This document shows positions 46,991-58,009 of a stretch of 64,000 bases of DNA, piece after piece. Within the stretch, counting starts at the first letter, position 1. Each line of letters begins with the position of its first letter. The notes below the pieces were generated by a model that saw only the letters and a list, made by a program, of their open reading frames with translations, did no database searches and was not told where the DNA came from. Position numbers and translations under genes: made by a program. Origin of the DNA: Hibiscus mutabilis (taxonomy: Eukaryota; Streptophyta; Magnoliopsida; Malvales; Malvaceae); the NCBI GenBank assembly GCA_019671005.1, contig CM033741.1, forward strand, positions 434,001-498,000, in the 5' to 3' direction.

Positions 46991-47204
46991 AAGTTGTCCA
47001 TGTGTATATATATAATATTTGTTCTATATATCTTAATTATACTCTACGAGAGATTCAAGTTGACATTTAATTAGGGACGAAACTGTGTATTAGAACAGTC
47101 TCTTTCAAAAATATTGGTATAATAGTATTTTAGATTTTTTTGATTAATTATTAGTTAAAGAATGTATTTGTCCCTCTCAATTTTTAAACTTAAAGGCTTA
47201 ATAC

Positions 47205-47405
47205 ATTCGGACAAAAATCCTATTCCCCTTTATATATCATCACACTAAAAAATCAAATTCTAAGCTCGAATCTTTAATTTTAAATCTTAAATCATAAACC
47301 TTAAAGCCTAAAAATACATCCTACACCTAATTCGCTAAACCTTAACCCTAAACCCTAAATCTAGTTTTTAATATGGAGCATAAATAAAGGCACTGAAAAG
47401 AGACG
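47205..47405. mobile_element. Family B CCCTAAA-like MITE
   Basis: CGGACAAAAATCCTATTCCC on the left, CTTAACCCTAAACCCTAAAT inside, ATAAATAAAGGCACTGAAAA then GAGACG on the right. Reverse complement of the 41.1-kb copy. Confidence 0.6.
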
Positions 47406-48389
47406 AATAATTTATATTTAATACATTATTATCCCTTACGGTGTTTGCTCCTTACTCCGTCCCACATTTAATGCTTAAATAAATGACTAGATTAATTGAA
47501 GGAATTGTTTGAAACTATACTGGTTTGAGAACTCAATTAGAATGCTTTTAAGTTTAAGATCATTCGACAACTTACACAAAGTCAAAATTTTAGTTATCAA
47601 CAGAAGGATCTTGTTTTGGCTCATTGTTAGAATCTCAAGAAGATAGTATGTTTGATTCTTTGGTGTTTATTGATTTCTATCAATCTGATTTGATCGAGTT
47701 TGGTTGTTGTTACTTCTTTTAGGCGAGTTGTTTGCTCTTTATTTTGATCTTGTTCTTTGAGAATGTCTGCCCGATGATGAGTCTTTCTCTAATTTTGTTT
47801 CCCTTTAAGTTTTTATTGTTATTAATAAAATTTATTTAGTTTTGTTAGAAAAAAAAGAATGCTTTGAAGTTTGATGACCAATTTAGAATCTAAATTATTG
47901 TCTGAGAACATATGATACAAAAGCATTATATCAAAGGCATAAATAACCGATTGGAACCTAAATTATACCAATTTTTCAAATTGGTACTTCCAACTTTTTT
48001 CTTTTTAGTAAAAAATGGTAACTCAAATTATAGTTCTATACTTCCATTACCCAGATTATCCAAAAATGTTAATAATTTTGATGTAGGAAAAGGGTATGAT
48101 AAATGAATGATTAGTCAAGCTTGTTTGGTATATTTAGGCTTAATCATTGATTTTTAAGAAAATCCATTAGTAAAAGATAAAATAGGAATTTGAAAGGAAT
48201 CTATCGATTTAATTTAGGAGAATTCTGAGTTGGTGGTCAGCGACCACGAAAGTAATGAGAAAGAGAGACTTGTAGGAGAAAGTTGTAAATAGAACATTAG
48301 ATGTAATATTATATTAAATGTAAGATTAGTTATGATTTTACTCTTATTTAATTAAAATATGTTTATTTAATATCAAATTTTATTTATTT
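47406..48389. other. Intergenic, no gene seen
   Basis: AT-rich. No coding frame with family similarity. Confidence 0.55.
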
Positions 48390-48594
48390 ATTTTGGATAA
48401 ATGTTGAGTGTTATTATCCAAGAAGACAGAAACAAAACCCCAGTTACAATGGTCCTATACGTGTGCCCCTGGGAAGCCATCCCACTAGGGATTCCCCAAG
48501 TTGCACAGATATGTCTATTTACATCATCTACTTGCACATTTTTACTTTTCACTTTTATACACACAATGTCCTTCATGCATTCAACTAAACCATC

Positions 48595-51500
48595 TCAATC
48601 TCTATATGTATTCCTAAATCTCCTATAATTTCGTTCTTCCCAAACATGATAAACATAAGAATTCCATGCAATTTTGAGAATGAAAACAATCAAGGACTTT
48701 CCCTTTAACCGAGAGCAAAGCCAATCGAGCTCTCCCTCCCAATCTAGCATCCTTCGGCTAAGACTGCAGAGCTTGAGTTTAATATTCCAAATCTGCCTCG
48801 AGTATGAGCACTCTGCAAAAATATGATTTCTAGTTTCCTGTTCAGAACCACACAGCAAACATCAACAATCCTCAACATTTAACCCCATATGCTGCAGCCT
48901 ATCAAGAGTATGCAATCGATCCAGTATAGTCGTCCACATCATCACAGAATATTTTGGTACATGTAAATCAAACCAAACAATTCTATGCCAAAGTACTTTT
49001 GGTCGAATCTCCCGAGATTCATTCTATATTTTCCCCACTTTTGAAACACTATCAGGGGGTAAAGCTTGCAATATAGGTCGAAGCTTCAGCATCTTTCGAA
49101 GGCACCAACAAAAGTATACCTTGCTTTTCACAGACCAGAGATCATTTCCCTTAAAAGCATAAACCTTGACCCAGGCAACCCATAAAGATCCCTCAGCAGC
49201 AAGCAAGTTCTTAAGCAAATGGATTAGGCAGGTTTTGTTCTAAGAGTAAAGATCTTTAACACCAAGCTCCCCTTCACTTTTGGGGCTGCAAATGATCTTC
49301 CATCCCACACGAGCACCCGAAGCCGATTCATCTCATCCCTTCCAAAAAAACCTCATACAGAGCCTTTCAATCTTCGTGATCACACTCTTAGGTAGAATAA
49401 CTTACCTACACCAGTAATTAACAATGCTAAAGATAATGGCATTAATCAACTGCAATCTGCCAGCATAACTAAGAAGTTTGTTGAACCATTGTCTTAATCT
49501 TTCTTTCACCTTTTCAATAAGCGCTGCGCAATCCCTCTCAGTTAACCTTCTAGTAACCAAAGGAATGCCCAAGTATCTCACAGGCAACTTTCCCAGCTTA
49601 AACCCAATGAGTGCTCCCATTCTATCCTGCTGTTCCATGGTAACCCCAGCAATAAAAATCTCAGTCTTCGTAGCATTCAGCTTTAAACCAGATAGTTTAT
49701 AAAAAAATTTCAACACACACTGCACTCCTAACAGAGAATTCAGGTTACCCTTACAGAATATAAGCAAATCATCTGTAAAACACAGGTGAGTAATCTGCAC
49801 CTGTTTGCATTTCGGGTTAAATTGAAAGATTCCATATGCAGCAGCAATATCTAGTAGACGAGATAGAACGTTCATAGCAAGAACAAAAAGGTAAGGGGAG
49901 AGAGGATCCCTTGCCTTATCCCTCTCCTCCCCTTAAAGAAGCCTGCTAAACTACCATTCAATACAATGGAGAATCTGCTTTCAGTGTAGCAAAGCTCAAC
50001 AATTCAATCTCTAAATTTTTTAGGGAGTCCAATAGCTTCAAGAATTCTTGCTAGAAAATCCCAGTTCAAGAAATCAAACACCTTCCGTAAATCAACTTTC
50101 AAAGCATATTTGGGAGAAATCAGCTTCCTACCATAACCCTTAACCAATTTCTGAGCAAGCAAGGTGTTATCAACAATCCTTTTGCCTTTTATGAATGCAG
50201 ACTGGTTCAAAGAAATTAAGCTAGGCAAATAGACATTCAATCTCTCCACAAGAATCTTTGTAATTGTTTTGTAAATGACAGAACAACATGATATAGATCT
50301 AAAATTCTTAGCTCTGCATGCATTTGGAATTTTAGGAACTAGGGTGATTGCAGTAGCATTGAATGCCGGTAGGAGAGTGAAAGAGGTAAAAAAGTACCTC
50401 ACAGATGCAATAAAATCAGTTCCAACAATATTCCATGCCTCCTTAAAAAACCATGAGGTGAACTCATCCGGCCCAGGGGCCTTATCTTTATCCTGCTTAA
50501 ATATTGCAGCCTTTATCTCTGCATCTGTTATTTCCCTTACCAAAGAGTCTTGGGCAGCAGGAGGAATGGAAACCTGCAAGATATCTTGCAATTTTCAACT
50601 CTACAACCCTTTACTGCCTCATCTACAGTGCTAATCTGTTTGGTGAAGAACTGCAGGAACTCCTCTGACATACTATCAAATGTATCAAGCTTGTTCCCCA
50701 TATCATCGTGGAAAAAATTAATAGTGTTTCTCTTCTTTCTAGTAGCAACTGCAGCATGAAAAAACTTCGTTCCTTGATTCCCCTTCTTAAGCCAACTAAT
50801 TTTTGCTTTCTGCTGATAAAACTGAATTTTAGCTTTCTCCAATTCAATAAGCTCAATCTGAGCCTGCTTCTCAGCTGTAACAACATCTCTTTCTACAGGA
50901 AATGCCAGATTTGTAAGTTGTAAATCTTTCAGTTGCTGCCTTTTCTCTGCCACCTTTCTTGTAATATCAGAGTAATGTGTCTGATTTAGAGCTTTCAAAC
51001 AAGGCTTTAACCTTTTAAATTTTGTAAAAAGCACAGTGGATTATCAGTGACTGATGCAGCCCATGATTCAGTCACAATTTTCCCAAAATCAGGGTGGAGA
51101 GTCCAGAAATTAAAAAACTTGAACAGCTTGGGCCTATGCACAGGAGGCTCTATGTACATGCTTACCACTGCGGGAATGTGATCAGAGACTCTTGGGGCTT
51201 GGAAGTCCACACGAGAATAAGGCATACTGATGTCTCATTGTGAGTTAACAAGAACTCTGTCCAGCTTCCTAGCTAAATAACTCCCTTCCTGTTCGTTTGA
51301 CCAGGTGAAAAGAGGATCATTATAGGGGTGGTCATTCAATCCAATCTCACTCGAACAAATCTAAAAATCCTCTATATCAGAGGAGATATGAGGTCTAATA
51401 GAGTCAAAATCTGAACTTTCATCAGCACAAAGAGTGACATTGAAGTGACCTCCTACAATCCAAAGATGCTCTTCAGCTATAGTTGCAATATGTCTGAGTT

Positions 51501-51780
51501 GCTGCCACAAATCCCTTCTTTGCACACCATCATTGCTCTCATAAACAGCTGATGAGATCACCTCTTTTCCATCCATTTGCCCTTTAATTGCAATAACTTG
51601 AGTACCAGAGTAAAGCATAGTAAAATACAAATTCTTCTTACATAGAATGCAGATTTTTCCAAGATCAATACTATTATAGTTATTAAAACAGGTCCAGGTG
51701 TCAGAATAAGGAGAAAAAATTTCGGAGAATCTTTCTTCCCTTACCCTGGTTTCAACTAAGCACAACACATCTACCTGCAG
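48595..51780 (-). pseudogene. LINE ORF2: endonuclease and reverse transcriptase, decayed
   Basis: Endonuclease (EEP fold) at 51768-51361: LCLVETRVREERFSEIFSPY and EEHLWIVGGHFNVTL, where the usual GGDFN has become GGHFN. Middle linker at ~51225-50600. Reverse transcriptase at 50591-50004: KDKAPGPDEFTSWFFKEAW, SLISLNQSAFIKGKRIVDNT, ALKVDLRKVFDFLNWDFL. It continues at 49875-49402 with HLCFTDDLLIFCKGNL (catalytic motif normally F-A-D-D) and LSGLKLNATKTEIFIAGV. zf-RVT domain at 48858-48595: MLCGSEQETRNHIFAECSYS. Stops between these blocks, GGHFN in place of GGDFN and KVF in place of K-A-Y/F-D contexts show it is inactive. Confidence 0.85.
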
Positions 51781-51932
51781 CTTTTACATACGTTGTAAAA
51801 CCTTTCTCTGCTTATGTGGGTGATTAAACCCCCTAATATTCTAGAAGACAATAGTCATTAAGTAGAAGAACTATCCCCCTGAACTACATGCTACAGCAAC
51901 TTTAGGTTTAACTTTATCCACTTTTTTAGCCT

Positions 51933-52665
51933 TCATTTCTTGCAATAAGTAGCAACACCAAGAGATACAGCTCTCGGCTTCCTAGGCTCCTCAGATACCT
52001 CAGGGTCAACTCCATTCAACACTTCAAATTTGTTTCTTGAACTAACAAAAGTGTTAGGCTTTTCTTTACCCCTGCCTTTCCCCTTTCTCATCTCAGAGTT
52101 TTGTTGAGATGAGAGATCCTCAGTCGAAACAGCAACAACACCAACTAATACACTAGCTTGCCCATCAACCACTTTAAAATTTCCCATAATGCCACTAATG
52201 GCCTCAACATTAACAGATTTCATACCAATAGAGTTGCCAACGGCCTCAGCATTAATAGTCAGCTCAACATTAGTGGTCACTGAGCTAGTGGAGTTGCTAG
52301 TGGCCTCAGCAGTAGCTAGCTCCCCCTGAACTTGCAGAACCACCAATGGCCTCGACTAGAGAAGCTAGCTCAACGTTTGCAACTTTTATATTTTCAGCAT
52401 TGCCACTAATGGCCTCAGATACCATACCTAGCTCAACATTAGTAGCTGTATTACTAATGGCCTCAAGTACAGTACCTAGCTCAACATTAGCAACTGTAGC
52501 ACTAATTGCCCCTGAGCTTGAAGAACCATTCTTAACTTCAGGTCTAATTCTCCATTCAGAGTTACTTTTAGCTATAGTAGCTTTCCCAGCATTTGTCTCC
52601 TTTCCTAATGAGCATTGTGAATCCGAAAGACCAAAGATATTACAGTGAGGACAACATGGAGACAT
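51933..52665 (-). pseudogene. LINE ORF1 remnant with a Cys-rich start and internal peptide repeats
   Basis: Begins MSPCCPHCNIFGLSDSQCSL, a zinc-knuckle-like Cys cluster common in plant LINE ORF1 (CxxC...FGHxxxxC). Downstream, the phrase ANVELGTVLEAIS (NVELGMVSEAIS, NVELASLVEAIG, NVELTINAEAVG) recurs about four to five times, a coding minisatellite of ~50-60 nt units. One frame change lies at ~52320. The tail is basic (RKGKGRGKEKP). The N-terminal DUF4283-like part is missing, so the element is 5' truncated. Confidence 0.65.
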
Positions 52666-52670
52666 CCAAG

Positions 52671-53705
52671 GGATTTTATTGATTTTTTTATTATTGGAAG
52701 AAAATGCACTATATCATCAATGATACAGTAAAGATGTTACGTGTTATATTTAAAAAGCGATTTTTTTAAAGTATTTTTGGAGTTAAAAAGCACTTTTAAC
52801 ATCATAAACAATAAAGAACAATGTGCTTTTGGGATTAAAAAATTATTTTTAACCAACTTTTCAATCTAAATGTACAAAATTAAAATTAAGTGTTTTTGGT
52901 TTTTTTGAAAAAAAAGTACTTTTGGACATAAATTTATTAAAAACACCCCATTTATTCAATAAATTATACTTTTTGATATATGTTTAGTCTTAAGGTGATC
53001 AAGAGGTAATATCTATTCATTTTTTTCTTAGCCTTTTGATAACACACATCTTGCAGATAAAAGCTGGTCAAACTCGATTCTCCTAGGATGAACATCATTC
53101 TCATCTCTACTGGCACAATTCGTTCGGCTCACTTTTCAATATATGTTTAAAATATACATTTTAATTTTCTATCTCATTTTTCTAAGCAAAAAATATTCAT
53201 TTTAACTTTCAATCACATTTTATTTACAGTGATGTCAAATACTTAACAACATTGCTTTTAAAAAATACTTTTCCAAAAACACTAATCAATCCAACAATAA
53301 TGAAGAACCAAGTATAAGCTTAAATTAAGGCATGTCTATAATAAGGCCTTAAAATCTATGTTTGAGTCTTACCATACATGTTTAAACCATGTTGAATTTT
53401 CTTCGAATATACTATTTATAATTATAATTGCACTTATATTTATACTTATAACTTCTAAATAAACGAGGAGCGTGCTTATATAGTAAATACTTAAGATTTA
53501 TTAATTATATATTAAGAAAATATTTTAAACATTTAAAAAATGGAACATGCAAAAGTCGTTTACAAAATAAAACTTAATGGGTAGAGAGAAAGATATTGTC
53601 TTTGTCAAATGTTTCTAGACGGTTTATCTACAAAATGTAGACAACATTGTCATTTCAAATACTATGATTGTCAAATGTTAAAGCAAAACCTGATAGTCTT
53701 TTATG
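52671..53705. other. Intergenic; possible old MITE
   Basis: Repeated words such as AAAAAGCACTTTTAACAT and AAAAAATACTTTTCCAAA near 52745-52860 and 53250-53280 hint at an old inverted-repeat element. No gene is seen. Confidence 0.35.
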
Positions 53706-53711
53706 ATTGCG

Positions 53712-53898
53712 GTATATAAAAGGGAGCAAATTCTGATGAACACCAAAGTCAAAGAAAACAAACATTGATTTGATCAGCTAATAGCTATTTCAAAGATTGA
53801 TGGCTACCGAACTAGCTTGGATCAGTTCAACTGATTTGTGCTGTAACTCATTTTTTCTTCAATTGCAAGAAACAAATGGAAGGTTTGCATCATTCTAG
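53712..53898 (+). other. TATA-like promoter followed by a 32-codon ORF, unassigned
   Basis: GGTATATAAAAGGGAGC at ~53711 is a good TATA box. About 80 nt later an ATG (53800) opens a 32-codon frame (MATELAWISSTDLCCNSFFL and on) ending TAG at 53896-53898. It resembles no family I recognise. It could be the start of a lost gene, a non-coding transcript promoter or chance. Confidence 0.3.
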
Positions 53899-54783
53899 AG
53901 AACGCGTTTAGAAGACCAAAGTCACACACGGCTGGCCGATAATCACTCAAGTTTCAAAAGAGACGGCAATCATCTCTGTCGGAAAATATTTCTTTTTTCC
54001 AAGCTTGCTCTTGAAATGATCACCTGGTTTTGCCTTTCTTTGTCCTAAAATTCTTTGTTAACCTAATTCGAGTCCATGCAATGCCACTAGGCATACAAAT
54101 GCAAATTGCAATTGCTTTAGTTGGTAAACTTTCGATTAATAAATAACACGGTTAGTTTACATTTTCCACAACTTAATATTTGATTTGATTCATGTAGGAA
54201 CTGTTCTGCAAAATGTTAAGAATTAGAAAAATACCAACTCTCCTACCGACAAAAGGAGCAGGTAATATTTTTCGGGTCAATATTTGACCTATTACAACCA
54301 TTTTTAATCGTTTGCATTAGTCATTTTATATTTCTTATTAAGTTTATAATGTAAAGAGATTAATTTTATCATAAAGTGACAGATAAAATTATTTCAAATT
54401 CGTTGTTAACAATAACGAAATATTATAAAACATGGGCTGTCTTTGCATTGTCTAATTGGCTTTGGCTGTAATGTATAATCCACTAGATTTAGGCACTGGA
54501 ACTTGATGCTGACAAGGAAATCAACTTTGTCTGCGGCATTATTTAACGGGATGAGTTTAGAGTAAATTTCATTTACCAATATATATAGTTAATTATATGC
54601 ACTAATATATATCATTAATTATTTTAATAATTTTTGAAATTATGTGGAGCTAAAATAATATTATTCTTTTTTAGAATAAAATGTGTTAAAACAGTTTTTG
54701 TACCATTTTTTCATATTTTTTATTTTTTAATTCAAAATAATAAAGTTATTAAAATAAAAAGTGGATAAAAAATTAAAAAAATA
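53899..54783. other. Intergenic, no gene seen
   Basis: No recognisable gene or structured repeat. Confidence 0.5.
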
Positions 54784-55615
54784 AAGGCTTAAGGGTTTAA
54801 TAAGCCCTTAAACTTTTGCAAAAAAAATTAATTAAGCCCTTAAACTTTTTTGCATCTAATTAAGCCCTCAAACTCAAGAAAAAAAAATCAATTTGGCCCT
54901 TTGACCAACGTTGACCGTTAAATTTGAGTTTTTTTTTTAAATCTTCTTGGCATTTGTCGCAACAGGATAATGTCACTTGACATTTCTAAGAATTTTTAAA
55001 CTTTAATTTTTTTAAAATATATAAAATCCAAAAAAATCTTAAAAATTTTAATATATAAAAATCCGAAAAAATCTAAAATATATATTTTTCAATTTATTTT
55101 TTTATAATTGTATAATAATATTTAATTTTTTTAATTTTTTAAAAATATTTTAATCCTTTTAAAAATTATTATTTATTATTTTTAAATAAATTTCAGAATT
55201 AAAAATATACTTTATATTTTTAAAATAATTTTCCAGAATTTTTAAAATTTTTTGGTTTTTTATATATTTTTAAAAATCAAAGTTTAAAAATTACTAGAAA
55301 TGACAAGTGATATTATCCTGTTGCGACACATGCCAAGAAGATTTTAAAAAACCGTTAAATTTAACGGTCAAAGTGCCAAATTGATATTTTTTTCTTAAGT
55401 TTGAGGGCTTAATTGGGTGCAAAAAAAGTTTAGGGGCTTAATTGAATTTTTTTTGCAAAAGTTTAAGGGCTTATTTAATGGTCAACGTTGGTCAAAGGGT
55501 CAAATTGATTTATTTTCTTGAGTTTGAGGGCTTAATTGGGTGCAAAAAAAGTTTAGGGTCTTAATTAATTTTTTTGTAAAAGTTTAAGGGCTTATTAAAT
55601 CCTTAAGCCAAAAAT
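54784..55615. mobile_element. Fold-back element (~830 bp) with a duplicated right arm
   Basis: Left arm: GGCTTAAGGGTTTAATAAGC, TTGCATCTAATTAAGCCCTC, TTTGGCCCTTTGACCAACGT and TGTCGCAACAGGATAATGTC. The right arm is its inverse (GATATTATCCTGTTGCGACA, TTAACGGTCAAAGTGCCAAA). The outer half (GTTTGAGGGCTTAATTGGGT ... AAAAGTTTAAGGGCTTAT) occurs twice in tandem on the right at ~55400-55475 and ~55520-55600. The left terminus is therefore represented once and the right one twice. Confidence 0.8.
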
Positions 55616-56170
55616 AAAAATCTGAAAAAATACCTAAAATTGTTTTAACATATTTTATTCTAAAAATAAAAATAATTACGTTTTAAGTCCTCGTGATTTC
55701 AAAAGTTATTACGATAACTAATGGTACATATCAGTGCATATGATTAGTATACATATTGATAAATGATATTTACTCTACAATTTTTCCTATTTAATATTGG
55801 AATGCCTGAACGTATAAAAAAAGTTGGGGTAAACTACACGGGAGACCACCGATTTTTGGGGTTGGTGTCGAAATGACCACCAATCTTTTAATTTTGTTAA
55901 AATGACCACTCAACTATTGATATGGTTCTAATATAGCCACCTGTCGTTAAAACCTAACGGAGAGGCTGACGTGGCAGTTAACAGAAACTTATATAATTAC
56001 ACATTTAGTCCCCGCGATTTTTACATTTAATCAATTTAGTCCTAGTTTCAATTTAATAAAATAAATTAATTATTCAATTAGGTGATAACACAATGTCACC
56101 ACCTTATTGGAGGACTTTATCTGTTTTTATTTAATTAAATTGGAGAGAAAAACAAAGTATTGCGCACAAA

Positions 56171-56245
56171 TGTAGTTGGCGGGAATTGAACCCACAATCC
56201 CTTGGGTGTAGGAGAAAAGCCTCTACCACTGGGCTAGGCAAATAT
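56171..56245 (-). other. tRNA-like sequence in left arm of family D copy 4
   Basis: On the minus strand: A-box-like TAGCCCAGTGGTAGAGG, then GCTTTTCTCCTACACCCAAG, then B-box-like GGGTTCAATTCCCGCC. Spacing suits an internal Pol III promoter. The acceptor stem does not pair, so it is tRNA-derived rather than a tRNA gene. Confidence 0.6.
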
Positions 56246-56349
56246 TTATAACATAAAACACAAAATTTAATATATGAGTTATATGATTGTTAATGCCATG
56301 AAAAAAGAATTAAATGTGATTTTAGGGGATTCGAACATGACACACTTAT

Positions 56350-57300
56350 GATCATAAAACATCTAACTCAAAATTTTATAAATCCTAAACCCTAAAAATT
56401 TTATAGACCCTAAAACCTAAAAAAATTATGAACCCTAAACCCTAAAAATTTTATAAACCCTAAAAACTATAGTTAGTGCATGATTTAAAAAAACTTTGAA
56501 CCCTAAAAAATATGGTTAGTGCATGATTTAAAAAATTTATAAACCCTAAACCCTAAAATTATTAATTAAGTTAAAAATCATAAACCGGGCACTAACTATA
56601 ATTTTTAGGGTTTAAGATTTAGGGTTCATAAAATTTTTAGGGTTTAGGGTTTATAATTTTTTAAATCATGCACTAACTATAATTTTTAGGGTTTAGGATT
56701 TAGGGTTTAGAGATTTTTTAAATCATGCACTAACTATAATTTTTAGGGTATATGGTTTAGGTCTATAAAAAGTTAAATCATGCGCTAATTATAACTTTTA
56801 GGGCTTAGAGTTTACATATTTTTTAGGGTTTAGGAGTTTAGTGTTTATACATTTTTAGGTTTTAGGGTTTATGGTTTATAATTTTTTAGGGTTTATAAAT
56901 TTTTAAATCACGTACTAACTATAATTTTTAGGGTTTAGAGATTTTTTAAAGCATGCATTAACTATAATTTTTAGGGTTTAGATTTTACATATTTTTAGGG
57001 TTTAGGGTTTATAAAATTTTTAGGTTCTATAGTGTATATTTTTAGGGTTTAGGGTTTTAGATTTTTAGGGTTTATAAAATTTTTAGGGTTTATGATTTAT
57101 AAAATTTTTAGGGTTTAGGGTTTATAAATTTTTAAATCGTGCACTAACTATATTTTTAGGGCTTAGGGTTTAGAGATTTTTTTAAAATCATGCACTAACT
57201 ATAGTTTTTAAGGTTTAGTGTTTATAAAAATTTTAGGGTTTAGAGTATAAATTTGTTTATGTTTTAGGGTTTATAAATTTTTTAGGGTTTATAAAATTTT
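56350..57300. repeat. Telomere-like minisatellite core of family D copy 4
   Basis: Units built from AAATCATGCACTAACTATAA and TTTTTAGGGTTTAGGGTTTA recur about ten times. The left ~200 bp is in CCCTAAA orientation and the rest in TTTAGGG orientation. The GCACTAACTATAA word is the same central motif found at the inner ends of family D copies 2 and 3. Confidence 0.75.
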
Positions 57301-57424
57301 GAGTTAGATATTTTTATGCATCATAAGTGTGTCATGTTCGAATCCCCTAAAATCACATTTAATTCTTTTTTCATGGTATTAACAATCATATAACTCATAT
57401 ATTAAATTTTGTGTTTCATGTCAT

Positions 57425-57500
57425 AAATATGTGCTTAGTCCAGTGGCAAAGGCTTTTCCCCTACACCCAAGGGAATGTGGGTTTGATTCCCCCAACTACA
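57425..57500 (+). other. tRNA-like sequence in right arm of family D copy 4
   Basis: Plus strand: A-box-like TTAGTCCAGTGGCAAAGG, a TTCCC...GGGAA stem around CTACACCCAA, then B-box-like GGGTTTGATTCCCCC. Inverse partner of the left-arm copy but with several substitutions. Acceptor stem absent. Confidence 0.6.
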
Positions 57501-57909
57501 TTTGTGCAATTCTTTGATTTTTCTCTCCTATAAGGTGGTGACATCACCTAATTGAATAATTAATTTATTTTATTAAATTGAAACTAGGACTAAATTGATT
57601 AAATGTGAAAATTGTAGAGACTAAATGTGTAATTATACAAGTTTCTGTTAACTGTCACGTCAGCCTCTCCGTTAGGTTTTAACGGCTGGTGGCTATATTG
57701 AAACTATATTAATAGTTGAATGGTCATTTTGACAAAATTGAAAAATCGGTGGTCATTTCGACACCAACCTCAAAGATCAGTGGTCTCCCGTGTAATTTAC
57801 CCAAAAATTTGACGTGTAAGTTTTTGACTGAGAATAAAATGCTGTTTACTTTTTATATTTTCTACACATCTCGGAAGATTCGTTTTATATTTTCCAAGTG
57901 AGAAACTCC

Positions 57910-58009
57910 AGGGGCACAAGCTTTGTTTCCACTATAAATTGTTGAATTTTATGTCACGATGATAAGAAAATCCAGGGGCGAACTAAGAACACTTTAGAGA
58001 GCAACAGAA
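57910..58009 (+). promoter_or_regulatory. Core promoter and leader of laccase D
   Basis: GGGGCACAAGCTTTGTTTCC then ACTATAAATTGTTG at 57911-57945 contains the TATA box CACTATAAATTG, ~75 nt before the ATG. It matches the laccase B promoter closely. The family D element ends only ~110 bp upstream of the HindIII-like AAGCTT word, so this copy's upstream region is replaced by the element. Confidence 0.6.

Larger units (their letters stand above)
48390..52670 (-). mobile_element. LINE (non-LTR retrotransposon, plant L1-type), 5' truncated and decayed
   Basis: Reads right to left: ORF1 remnant, endonuclease, reverse transcriptase, zinc-finger RT-associated domain, then a 3' end near 48390-48415 followed by an A-rich simple tail on the minus strand (AAAATAAATAAATAAAATTT). 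Order and domains are those of plant L1-like LINEs. Many stops and frame changes. A target duplication was not resolved. Confidence 0.85.
55827..57802. mobile_element. ~1.98-kb long-inverted-repeat element (family D, copy 4), complete
   Basis: Left arm from GGGTAAACTACACGGGAGAC; the right arm ends GTCTCCCGTGTAATTTACCC. Arms of ~520 bp match closely over their whole length, including GTTAAAACCTAACGGAGAGG then CTGACGTGGCAGTTAAC and its inverse. Each arm has a tRNA-like cassette reading outward and a second B-box-like site. The centre (56350-57300) is a telomere-like array that switches from CCCTAAA to TTTAGGG orientation near 56570. Flanks AAAAAGTTGG and AAAAATTTGA may be a diverged target duplication. 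No protein is encoded. Confidence 0.85.

Noticed and set aside
52740..53300. Possible MITE with AAAAGCACTTTT words
   Set aside because: Pairing is too patchy to define ends; kept only as a remark in the spacer entry.
56350..57300. True interstitial telomere
   Set aside because: Repeats are interrupted by GCACTAACTATAA units and lie between the arms of a transposable element.
56171..57500. Genuine tRNA genes in the family D arms
   Set aside because: A and B boxes are good but acceptor stems do not pair and the anticodon arm is irregular; called tRNA-like only.
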